From positions 1,612,001 to 1,676,000 of the forward strand of contig NC_064677.1 of NCBI RefSeq assembly GCF_023278565.1: a DNA stretch of 64,000 nucleotides, given 5' to 3'. A program made the position numbers and the translations under genes. This document shows, one piece after another, positions 21,145 to 31,260 of this stretch. This DNA is from Colletotrichum lupini (Eukaryota; Ascomycota; Sordariomycetes; Glomerellales; Glomerellaceae). Below the pieces are notes generated by a model that saw only the letters and a list, made by a program, of their open reading frames with translations, had not been told where the DNA came from and did no database searches. Each line of letters starts with the position of its first letter. Position 1 is the stretch's first letter.

Positions 21145-22359
21145 TCACCAGGGATACCTCCGGACTTCGTCTTCTTTGCTCAAGTCCAGATCTCTGTCCA
21201 GCTGTTTCTGATGTTCATTATCGAGGTACTCTAGCAGTACCTTCTCATACATTTCACGCCCCTTGTAGTTTGCAACTGTATCATCCCAGCTACGAATAGC
21301 ACTAGCGAGTCTTCCAGGCACGTAGTCCTCCGCAGCCAGCTCAGTGACTGGATGAAAGTACGTTCTTATCGTGAAGACAATAGCCTTGCTCTTGGGAAGA
21401 CGGCGCAGCGATTGCCTCTCGGAACGAAAATAGTGATGCTCAACCGCTCTATCTTTCTCAGCCGTACTCCAACTGACAACTGGGCTGTCTTCTTCGCCAA
21501 TGCTCCAGCTCCAGGGCAAAGAGTCATCGACCTGGATGAAGTAATTGTTGCGGGAGTAAATCTGGTCGCAGCGCAGGCGCTTGAAGAAGCTGGCCATGCC
21601 GTTGTGCAGCTTCTCCTTGTAGTGGGGGACCTCGCCAGACGTGTGGATCTCCTCGAGGGACATGCCAAACTTGTCGCTCAATCTCCAGAAGCCGGCCAGC
21701 AGGATGGAACCGCTGAGCAAATAGTACTTGCCGTCGGGCCGTTCGATCATGATGGCGAGGTCGTCTTGCACGAGCCTAGCGGCAATGGCGGCTGGGTCTT
21801 CCTTGAGAGGTGTTTCGACGATGTTGAATGATTCCCCCGACCAGAGATTGTCGATGCCGACAGCGGTTCGTTTGAACATCGTAGGATAGCGAGCGGGAAG
21901 ATACTGGCACAATTCTTCTAGAAGCTCCATGGCTGCAGGATAGGCCTCCGGGTCTGTTCCGAAGCACTTCTCGCCCCGTTCAGCGATTCGAGCAGTCTTG
22001 TCGGCATGGTATCGAGGATAGTGGTTGTCCAGCTCAATCCAGTCCTCAGGCTGGACTGAACGAAGGCCCATGGTGACGTTATATTTGGGGCCGTAACGAA
22101 ATGCGCGATAGGGCAGAGGCTTTGTTGTTTCTACTGACCAGTCCGGGTAGGGACTGGGAATCGGCATCTGCCATGTTTCTGAAGCTTGTTTGGACTTTTC
22201 AGATTGTGTTGTAGAGGATGTCTTATTGAAGAGGGCTCCTTTTCGCGGTCGCAGCGCGCCAAGCGATCGTGAGAGTATGGCTGCTGAGAAGAGGGCGAAG
22301 AGCCCGATGAGAAGTTTCCAACCATCCGAGGGGAGTTCCGATAACGCTAATAGGGCCAT
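21145..22359 (-). CDS. HODM alpha-subunit-like (DUF3445) protein 1
   Basis: A single-exon gene of 404 aa in the family of haem-dependent oxidative N-demethylase alpha-subunit-like proteins (Pfam DUF3445/HODM_asu-like). In fungi these are often mislabelled as mannosyltransferases. The Met at 22359 was chosen because it opens a membrane anchor (MALLALSELPSDGWKLLIGL...FALFSAAIL). The open frame extends 65 codons upstream without conserved sequence. Family blocks visible are PYRAFRYGPKYNVTMGLRSVQPEDWIELD, LCQYLPARYPTMF, DDLAIMIERPDGKYYLLSGSILLAGFW, RLSDKFGMSLEEIH, and near the C-terminus ERQSLRRLPKSKAIVFTIRTYFHPV. It is convergent in position with a cupin and a Zn2Cys6 regulator and has a paralogue at 29164. 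The reaction is known only for bacterial relatives (dimethylamine-type N-demethylation); the fungal substrate is unknown. Confidence 0.85.
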   Translation of the reverse strand: MALLALSELPSDGWKLLIGLFALFSAAILSRSLGALRPRKGALFNKTSSTTQSEKSKQASETWQMPIPSPYPDWSVETTKPLPYRAFRYGPKYNVTMGLRSVQPEDWIELDNHYPRYHADKTARIAERGEKCFGTDPEAYPAAMELLEELCQYLPARYPTMFKRTAVGIDNLWSGESFNIVETPLKEDPAAIAARLVQDDLAIMIERPDGKYYLLSGSILLAGFWRLSDKFGMSLEEIHTSGEVPHYKEKLHNGMASFFKRLRCDQIYSRNNYFIQVDDSLPWSWSIGEEDSPVVSWSTAEKDRAVEHHYFRSERQSLRRLPKSKAIVFTIRTYFHPVTELAAEDYVPGRLASAIRSWDDTVANYKGREMYEKVLLEYLDNEHQKQLDRDLDLSKEDEVRRYPW

Positions 22360-23045
22360 GTTGAGGTACTCTGTGTGACCTGGAGTTTGGTAATCTACTA
22401 GTACCCAGTTAGGGGGACGAAAGGCACCCGAGGTTTGGATGAGGCCTATCTTTGCTGGGGATAGTTGGGGTGCACATATGAAGGAGGTACTGCAGAGGCT
22501 AAGATGATCTCCAGTGAATTCAAGGAAATTGCAGAGCATTATCACTGCAGCCAACTTTTCGAGTCAGCTACGTATTAGGAAATACCTTCCAGTAAAGACT
22601 TTGGTTCCGCTATCCGGTCGGCACCCCGTCCCACGCCCGTATCTCTTCTCCAGACTCGTCCCCGCAAGATCGGCTCCCTCTGGGAACCGATTCTCCACTC
22701 AACCGTTCCGAGTTGGACGGGGGATGCGCTTTACCGGAACAGGGAATTTTACCCTATCGTCCTATCTTCCAAGTCGATGCTTAGGGATCCTTCTTTGGCA
22801 AACTCGCGGGAGTGAAACCGAACCTTGTTTCTGGGTGTCTCCAATGCCTAGAATGAAGAGGCTTTCTTAGAGATTTGGGGTATTGCCTAAAGAAGCATTC
22901 TTACACTGATGAATAGAGCTCTATATATATACCAGGTGAATGGGCAATGTTGAAATATGGTAGCATCACGCACTCAATAAAGATTTGACATCATCATACT
23001 CACCACTATTTTCCCAATAAATTGCATCGAATATTGATCATCACA
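22360..23045. promoter_or_regulatory. divergent intergenic promoter region, HODM 1 and cupin genes
   Basis: This 686-bp region separates the leftward HODM-like gene from the rightward cupin gene and should hold both promoters. A TATATATATA stretch at 22921-22931, about 120 bp before the cupin start, is a plausible core element. Confidence 0.5.
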
Positions 23046-23402
23046 ATGGCCGCTTTCCAACATTACGCTAAGGCCCAATCAACCTTCCAAATCCCCCTTC
23101 TCGCGGGTGACAACGCTTACCTCGGAGATGTCTTCTCAAGCGACGAGTCGAACCCCGAGAAGCCCATCTCATCCGGCCTCTTCCGTTTGAAGAAGGGCGA
23201 ACCGCTTACATACACCTACAAGTACGACGAGATGAAGATCATCCTTGAGGGTGACTACACGATCTCAGACGAGACGGGCCAGAAGGTCGAGGCAAAGCCC
23301 GGCGATGTCTTCCACTTTCCCAAGGGCTCAACGATTACCTTCACCACCAGCGACTACGGTCTGGCGTTCTATGTTGGTCAGCGCAAGAAGAGCGACTTCT
23401 GA
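23046..23402 (+). CDS. EutQ-like small cupin protein
   Basis: A 118-residue single-domain cupin similar to the C-terminal domain of ethanolamine-utilisation protein EutQ. The two cupin motifs are recognisable: the first strand block around GLFRLKKGEPLTYTYKYDEM with KIILEGDYTI, and the second as KPGDVFHFPKGSTITF. The usual metal-binding histidines of motif 1 are largely replaced, as in other EutQ-type cupins, so catalysis is uncertain. The start at 23046 has a strong CACAATGG context; an in-frame Met at 23022 is possible. The location between two HODM-like genes suggests a role in the same amine or metabolite pathway (inference). Confidence 0.85.
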   Translation: MAAFQHYAKAQSTFQIPLLAGDNAYLGDVFSSDESNPEKPISSGLFRLKKGEPLTYTYKYDEMKIILEGDYTISDETGQKVEAKPGDVFHFPKGSTITFTTSDYGLAFYVGQRKKSDF

Positions 23403-23700
23403 GGAGATGTTGGGTGAATCGATGTTGGGATGTGGATGAAGATGATGAGAACGATGTCACATGGACCAACCAAGACGATGATGAGGCGAGATAGAAAATG
23501 ACCAAATAAGAACAAACAATCTCATCGCAAATCTACATTATTCCCAAATGACCGTTATCCCAGAGCCTGCATCATGTCCGTGTTGTGGCTACCGCAACGC
23601 CTAAAAGATCGGACCTGTGCCCTACGCATTCTAGACCTTTGCAATAAGATGATACAGGAGCGGTGTCTTCCAACTGAGCTCCATAACATAACTCCTTTAA

Positions 23701-25813
23701 TCACCCAAACATTGAACGTAAGTCGTTATCTTCCATCACGTCAATCCAGTGAACCGTGGGCGATCCGATATCGTTATCGTACGCCCTCCAGATGGACTGG
23801 ACAAGATCCTTTGCTACCACGACTGGAGTCGGAGGTAAGCTGCTCTCCAGGATACTCAAGCGCCTCATGACGAAGTGGCGAGCACTCCCAACGTCAAGTG
23901 TCATATTGGACATTGAACCCTCCCGCGTCGGAGCCTCTGCCATCTGGCTAATGTACTGAGACAAGTTGTGCGAATCAAACAGCGGCGGAGGGCTGAACAT
24001 GTTTGACCCCGTCCCTCCCATCAGGTCTTGCTGCAGGGACCCGAAAGCACCCATCATATCAGACGTAGCTGGTGCGTCGTGGCGAAGTCCGGTACTCGCC
24101 GAGATGTACAGCAGTGGCTGGATGACGCGGGTACCCGAAGTTGCCGGGATGTGTTCGAGGACCTTGACGAGTCTCAAGGCCAGGGGAATGATCCACTCGT
24201 CCCACGGCACAGAGCCACTCTCAGTCATTGGTGATTCGGCCGGCAGTCGTAGGGAGACCAGGTCAGGGAAGGTCTGGTACAAGTGCAACAGCGATGAGAG
24301 TCGATAGGCTTCGGCAACTCTGGCGAGGTGGGACACCGGCGTCGAGCTGTCGCCCGTGTCGACATCCGGGGTTTCCGACGGGAACTCAAGCTCCAACAGC
24401 TGCTCCTCCAGACGCTGGGCTCCTATCAAGTCTTGAAGAGCATTTGAGAAGTACTTTTGTGGATCCATCGCTTGCCTCAGTCGATGTCGTGCGCTGCGAC
24501 ACAGCCGAATCGACTCGGCGAAAAGGCGTGTTGTTAGAGTAGAGACACCGGTCCACGGGTGGGGTGAGCGCTCCTCGATGATCTGAAGCGCCAAGTCTGC
24601 GTCTCCTTGATCAAGCGGCTCATCATCGCGTACCACGGAGAGAAGCATCTCGCAGTACGCCAAGCTCTTATTGAAGAACGAAAGCATGTCTTGGTTCGCG
24701 GTAGAGAATGACGCAGATTGCGCATTCAGCCGGCGGATGAGAGATCTCACTTCTCTTAAGAATGGGAGCCCGTACAAGCGGGAGTCGACCCAGCAGACCG
24801 TTGTCCCTAAGCAGAAGAGCGAGAATACGAGACCCGTTGGAACGGAGCGGAATTCGCCTTGTGCCTTCACGACCTGGAGCTCGGCTTGAATGAAGTCTGT
24901 CGCTCGTTGCATGAGCCGCAGTGCGGATTGCCTCATGCTCGGGAGTCGGGATGCCAGGAACGCGGCGGACATGCTCTCGAGAGAGCTGCACACCGTGGCG
25001 GAGGTTCTCCAGAGGTCTATGGCGATCTTTCGATTCAGATTCGCGTTCGAGTCGAAGCCGGACCACGCTGGGCACACCTGCTCAAACCAGTTGATGATGA
25101 ATGCCGAAGAGGTGTCGGCGAGACTGGGCGATAGTGAGTAAGGAGCCAACTGGGTCTGATCTGCGGGTCTTGAGGCGCCTGATTGTTGAACAATTACACC
25201 GAGAGATGGTTGACGAGGTGAAACGGGTTCCTCCGCGAAAAGTTGAGATATTTCATCCATTCCTCCATCGCTCATTTGATAAGCCCCACTGGCCTCCTCA
25301 TCCCCTTCTCCAGCCCCATCTCGCTGAGCTGAACTCTTAGAAGAGGATGAAGAGATCGAATGTCGACTTCTTGGGGAACTACTGCTGCTCACTGAACCTG
25401 AGTTTGCCTTTTTGGCGCGCGCCTGGCCCTCGGGTGCGTCGGCGGCTGGTCGTTTCGGTGATGTTTGCGTAGGGGGGTTGAAGTCGTCGAGTGTCAAAAC
25501 CTGAAGGGCGGGCTGATGTTTGAACGACCATCTCAAGCCCTGCGCGAATCCTCCACACTTGATTCCCTTCCGTGTGCACTGTTGACAAGCTGGTCGCGTC
25601 TCGTCACATTTCAACTATCGCAGGATTTTGTCAGCAACCATATGTGGGGTCGTTTCCGTGAGATCCTCGTTCATCGAGGTTCAGTGTACAGGCATAAGAC
25701 GGGTGGCAGCAACGTACGTGCTTGGCTTTGCAAGTAACACAGCCCGATCTCGACCGAGGATTGAGACCAGTTCTAGTTTTGGATACCGACTTTGAAGTCT
25801 TGGAGGGTACCAT
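23701..25813 (-). CDS. Zn2Cys6 transcription factor
   Basis: Fungal binuclear zinc cluster regulator, 669 aa. Exon 1 (25813-25718) and exon 2 (25614-23701) are joined at a phase-0 GTACGT...GCTGAC...GATAG intron that lies inside the DNA-binding domain. Splicing gives CVTCKAKHLKCDETRPACQQC followed by TRKGIKC, with the six cysteines in C-x2-C-x6-C-x6-C-x2-C-x6-C spacing at residues ~25-53. A basic linker and Ser-rich region follow (residues ~85-140). The long middle and C-terminal region matches the fungal-specific C6 regulator layout (DUF3468-like), including FNWFEQVCPAW-type text near residue 190. It probably controls the neighbouring HODM-like and cupin genes, but no binding sites were tested. 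Confidence 0.93.
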
Positions 25814-27600
25814 TGAACTTTATTCCGATAAGTGAGGGGTTTCCAAGTCCGGTTGAGAATTGCTGAATGCGGTAGTCGATAGGATATCAGATCAAAGTCG
25901 TTTCGACGCGAATTCGAGTTCGTTGAGCAAGGGACGGATGGAAACAGGCCACAAGGACTTTTTTGTTCCGAGAGTCACCGGTCGTCGGTGTTCATCGCGA
26001 TCGGATGAGGGTTCATACTGGTAGCCCAGGCCCAGTCGCGGCAGTGCCATAAACGCGGGGGAGGGCATCTTATGACGCTATTTGTAGTTTAAGGTATCTT
26101 GGCTGGCGCATGATAAGCTAGCGACGTTCATGATTGGTGGTAGGGGCATGTTTGATGGATGAGACGGGTTGGAGCAACCCGCCCGCCATCCTTGCAGCGG
26201 GAGAGCGGCACAGCTGGCAGACCGATGCCGCTTGATGTTCGTTTCGCCTTCGATATCTATCGTGGTTGCTTCTCACTGGCCATAGAGCTTCGCCGTATTG
26301 CATTCTGTAAGGTCATGCTGGACCGTTGATGTGAACTGTGATTGAAGAGCAGAACTGGTCCTGTGGATCTAGAGAATTCAGGTAACCAGGCTCACAAAAC
26401 TTATGAAGACTTCAATCCAGATATGCACTGCCTGTCGTCACTCCGGCGGTCCCGTTCCGGTGACACGAAGTAGGTAAAGGTCAACCCGCTAGAGGTTCAG
26501 CTCAAGACACTATGAACGTGAGTCAGAGTCATGCTTTTCGTATAACTTCGTATAATGCTACATATATGGCCACTTGCCCTTCTGCCTGAAGGCCAAGAAT
26601 GCCCGAAAGAAGAAGGAAAAAGGAGACCATGTTGATCCCGAATTCCCGCAGACTCTTTGGTTTTCGGCGCTGCGGCGATAAGAAAGCCAAGGGACCAAGG
26701 GTGGGAGAAGAATTCCAGGGATTCAAGGGGTTCCAGACCAAGACACGCGGCGATCGCCCCCGGTTCACCCCGCATTATGCAGGCTCAAAGCCCAATCATG
26801 GCCACTCTATTGTCCTTTATCTATCCCGGTACCGGGATGGCCGCCTCGGGAGGACCAATTTGCCCAAGATAAGCCCAGCCAGCGCCTCTTCGTGTTTCCC
26901 ATGCTGCCCTCGCACTTTCGGAGACTCCTGCCATCGTTCTCTTCGCATTCCATATTAACATTTATATCGGGGTGGCTTGAACCTGAGTGATAGGGTGGCT
27001 GCATAAGCGTCTCTCAGATACTCCGACTTCGGCCGGCATGGCTGGTCCCTGGCCGAAACTCACGATACCAATGAGGCCGACCAACTCATCAATGTGCGAA
27101 AAACACACGACGTAAGCCTTCATCTTCTTGGTGTTTGCGTGTCTTTTGAGCGTAATGCGCGTACAGGAGTTTCAATCTCACTTCAATGCTTCATGTACCC
27201 CGCATTCTGCTATTCCTTTCCCGTCGAGCGCGCTTCGCTCCCGCTGATCTGCTGTCGTTTTCATTAGTAACGAATTCCACTCACCTCAATGTACCTCCAC
27301 GTCACCTCGCGCTCCCGTGTTAGCCACCTGTAGCTCTTGGCTCACGCGGCATGGCACTACTGATGGTCTCATCATGGAATAGCTTGTACATGTAGCCAGC
27401 AAACATCATCACGACTAAGTTCGATAGCAGCTCCAAGCCCCAACCTACCTGTAAGGTGGGGTCCTTCTCGAGGTCTCTCTTAATTAGATCAATGAGTTGG
27501 ACAATAAAAGAATTGTGACAGCGTGATCTGAAGACTCTTGAGACTTTATTAATTCTCATAAAGATGTCGGCTATGCGTTGTAGTAGAAATACATGTTGTA
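25814..27600. other. intergenic region, no supported gene
   Basis: About 1.8 kb between the regulator and the second HODM-like gene. Several short open frames on both strands lack domains. A 16-base match to one loxP arm plus spacer start lies at 26542-26557; it has no partner arm. Confidence 0.5.
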
Positions 27601-29164
27601 TCATTGGACAGTCCATTTCTTCTCCCAGCCCTTGAAGAAAGGCGCTTCTGCTAAGGTCTGCGGCTCCCAATCCTTCTCAATCAGGCCATTCTCAACCTGA
27701 TACTTCTCATACTCCTTCAAAGTCGGCTTGACCACGTGCTCTACATGCCATGTTCCTTTGTACTTCAAGAGGCTCTCCTTACCCTCGTTCAACACTTTAA
27801 GAACCAAAGAAGGAATATAAGGCTCATTTTTGAACTCAGTTAATGGCGTGAACAGGGCTTTGAAATTGAAGACAACGCCGCCAGACAACGGGAGACGGCG
27901 CAAGGTCTGCCAGTCGACGCGTAGGTGAACCTCTTCGGGCTGAAGGCTAGGGGTTTGATGCTCGCGATGGGAAAATTCGGGGTGTTCGGAAGGAAGATAC
28001 AGCGGCTGGCCTTTCTCAAGACCCCATGAACCACGTTGAATGGGTTTGTTGGTGGGCATCTTAGTGAAGAATCTAGAGCTATGTCAGTGATAGGAACTTT
28101 GAACCATCAACCGCACTCAGATTGGGGTCTTACCGATCCATGCTGAATTCCATCTTTTCTTTGTAGTCTGGGACAACTTTGTGTATGCCTGGCAGCCCCA
28201 AGCCCACCTTTTCGCTGAGTTTCCAGCCAACAGAGGAGCATATTATTCCGGCTCTCAGAATATACTTTCCAGTCTCGTGATCTCGAAGCATGATTCCAAA
28301 GTCCTCAGGGACATTGTCCAAGAGCACAATCAGTGGCTCAGCGGCAGAGAGATCTGTCGTTGTCCCAAGAATGTTGTTGTGCAAGATGTTACTCTCGAGC
28401 TTGAATTGATTGGGATATCTTGCGCAGATAAACTGAAGGACCATTTCCATAAGTTCTTTGCAGGCGAGCTCGGAGCCGGGCATGCTATCGAGAACATCAC
28501 TGCCATTCTTTGCGTACAGATCTTTGCGCTCGGCAACGCGCTCCCTGTATGTGTTTTCAAGCTCGATCCAGAAATCCGTATCCATCTTGGTTAAAGCTGG
28601 CAGTCTTGATATGAGTTTGAGTGCACGATATCTAGAATCCTGGCGGGACTTACACATGGTCTGATGATAAGCCCATCTAAACGGTCGGTAGGGCCGCGGG
28701 ACGGCCTTGTCAATGTCAAAATCTGCCAATGGCGACGGCAACGGAACACCTGAGATAGTTGCATAGTCTGGAAAGTCGCCGAGTTTCTGAATGTCATCAA
28801 TGCTGAAGCCACTGAAGTGGAACAGAGAGGGGTCGGCGGATCGGTAGTCGGCATCCACTTTCAACAGAGGCTTCGGCGTCACGGCGAGGTCAACCTCTTT
28901 GACGTCCGCGAATTGTGGTCCAAGCTCCGCAATTGTTGCTCTTTGAGACGGCGGGAACGCGTCCACATAGCTCTGTTTCTCGGCCGTAGTGACGGAAGGC
29001 TTTTCGGCCGGCTGGCTGAAGGACGGGGCGCGGTTGAACCTCGAGAAAACCCTCCGGCTGTCAATGAGACTGCTTATGAGATAGAGGAGGGCACTGGTGA
29101 GTGCGGCGATGCCAAGCACTGTTGTGACGGCATAACGGTCACCGAGTTCAATCGCGGAGGACAT
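27601..29164 (-). CDS. HODM alpha-subunit-like (DUF3445) protein 2
   Basis: Paralogue-family member of the HODM-like gene at 22359. Exons 29164-28654, 28596-28134 and 28072-27601 give 481 aa. The first intron (57 nt) keeps the frame and removes a segment that would otherwise interrupt the conserved YHQTMSLTKMDTDFWIELE block; the second starts GTAAGA and ends CTCTAG. The start at 29164 (MSSAIELGDRYAV) leads into a membrane helix (VLGIAALTSALLYLISSLI); an upstream in-frame Met at 29194 is possible. Conserved blocks are RPYRPFRWAYHQTM, LQFICARYPNQF, DFGIMLRDHETGKYILRAGI and WQTLRRLPLSGGVVFNFKALFTPL. The N-terminal extension (about 110 aa before the core) is longer than in paralogue 1. The two proteins differ strongly, so this is not a recent tandem duplicate. 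Substrate unknown. Confidence 0.85.
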
Positions 29165-29810
29165 TGCGGACGATTCTTTGCCTCTGTCATACAAAATGAC
29201 TTAGCACCGATACGTCCATTTTCGTCGCTGGAGGCTAGGGGATAAGTATTCGCAACTCGCGAGCACAACTATGGTCTATCAAGATGCTCAGAACACAAGT
29301 CACAGGGTCGAGTAGATGCATCTGGTAGATTTAGCCAGCAGCCGCCTCTATGCTACCGTTTGACCATCCGCATGATGCGGCGCGTTACAGTCTTGAGGGT
29401 AAGACGTCGTCTTTCACACCCTCACCGGAACCGGAAAGATTATACGGACGAGAGCTTGAGCCTTGATCCATTTTGCGTCACAGAGTCTAGCCCAATTTGT
29501 TAAATCTACCCGGCACCCTCTCTCATCCACTGATGATGCAGCGATAAGGTCAGGAACATGGGATGCGGGATGACCCCGCTTGATGACGACCCTGGCTTGG
29601 ATGTCTCCCACGTCTCCCACGCTCCTCCGGCTGTGCCCGCAAGCCCGTTCCTCACGCGGCTCGACGCTGCGGAGGCCGCAGCGCCCGTGCATCTCTAATG
29701 CTGTCAGGGTTTCCTTGCACGTATCCGTAAGCTCCTATCAAACGACACTCAGCTGCCTAGGTATTGCAGTGCTACTAGAAGCCAATGTTTAGCTATACTC
29801 CATACCTACG
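29165..29810. other. intergenic region up to the copia element
   Basis: No supported gene. It holds the upstream region of the second HODM-like gene and ends at the GTAAG target-site duplication of the copia element. Confidence 0.5.
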
Positions 29811-29815
29811 GTAAG
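29811..29815. repeat. target-site duplication GTAAG (left)
   Basis: The five bases before the left LTR are repeated exactly after the right LTR at 38165-38169, as expected for one copia integration. Confidence 0.85.
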
Positions 29816-30020
29816 TGTTAGTATCCCTATTACAGGGTAGTTAGTTCGAACCGTAGTTAACGAAGAGATCAATTGAACTATATGAATATCTGCGTAGTAA
29901 GTATAAAAAGGAGGTTCTAACCGTAAGTTAGGCTAGCTATGATAATTATAAATAGGGCCCTTAATTAGCCCCTACGTAGTTAGCTATACGCCGTAGTTAA
30001 ATTAAACTTCTAATTTAATA
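29816..30020 (-). repeat. copia LTR, left (3' LTR of the element)
   Basis: 205 bp, aligns end to end with the copies at 36462, 37960 and 53247. The ends are TGTTAGTATCCC and, after RIP, AATTTAATA in place of AATCCGACA. Confidence 0.9.
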
Positions 30021-31019
30021 CTAATTTTCTCTTTTTTTTATTAATTTAGTTACTATAGTTAGAGGTATAATTCGACCTCGGGCCTATTTACTAAGTCGTC
30101 TCCTTTTCCCCCTTTTTTTTACTCTTTTTATATAACCTATCCCTCTATTTATATAGTAACTTTTTTATTACTTACGAATTACTCTAATCCCTTATTTAGT
30201 ACTACTTTTATAAAAGCGTTTATGAGGTTATTTTTATTATTAATCTAATAGATTTTAAATATCTCGCGCTTTTTATATAATTACCTAAGGGCTATAATAT
30301 CGATTATAAGCCTTTTTTCCTTCGTCGTTCTTAATTTAACGAGGTATTTATATAATAAGTAAGAATTAGTATAAATAACCGTTAGAATAGGTAAAAGGCT
30401 AATTCGATTAGTAATCTTCCTTAGCATTATTAAAATTATATAAGAGAGGTTAACGCTATTAATTATACTATAAACCTCTAACGCTAATATACTTCTCGTT
30501 ACTTACTTATTTTTGATTAATAAGTAGTAAATTATATTACTATATATAGTAAATTCGCTCTTACTTATACTCTCGTTAGCTAGGATAATAATATACCCTA
30601 ATTACGAAATAAGGTCGTTATTATTTATAAATAACTTATTAATAAAGACGTAGAGCTTACTAATTATAAAGTCGATTAAGTAATAAACGAGACCTCGATC
30701 GAGATTCGTTTACTACTACTTAAGCCGCTTATTAAGTACTTTAACGTCCTATTTAATTAAATTTATAGCTTACGCTACCTTAGCGTAATTAAACGTTACT
30801 TTAGGTTAATAAATACTTATAATATATACCCCTCGCACGAGCTTAGCTTTATACCGCTTTTTAATATTAATTACGTTTAGATCGACGAGGTTAATCTTCT
30901 TACCTTACCCCTTTTATTAAAAGACGACGGTTTCTTTTTTAATTATAAAAATCCCGCTATTAAATACTAAGGGGGTGTTTATTATAAGGACCTCTTTTAG
31001 TTTTACTATAAAGCCCGCT

Positions 31020-31260
31020 TTCTAAAGCTCCTTATTCTCCTTTTTTATAAAGTTAATATTAAATAAGCTTAATATATTATCGGTCTATATTCTAACGATT
31101 TTAAATTAGTTACTTTTATACTCCGCGACTAATAAGTACGGGTCGTACGTAGAGGTAACTATTAATAATTAATTAATATAAAAATCGTAGTAAGTAGCTT
31201 ACTAATAAGTACCCGATTTTATAAGCCTATATAATAGCTTAAGCACTTTAATAATCGTGC
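31020..31260 (-). pseudogene. copia reverse-transcriptase relic
   Basis: Minus-strand translation reads KVLKLLYRLIKSGTY, two stops where Trp codons would lie, ATYYDFYIN, then STYDPYLLVAEY and TDNIL. This is the recognisable copia RT segment ('LYG...GTYWW.TY' and 'TYDPCLL...QTDD'). The stops are TGG-to-TAG/TAA changes typical of RIP. Confidence 0.85.

Noticed and set aside
21145..22359. HODM-like genes as alpha-1,2-mannosyltransferases
   Set aside because: No glycosyltransferase motif is visible; the conserved blocks are those of DUF3445/HODM.
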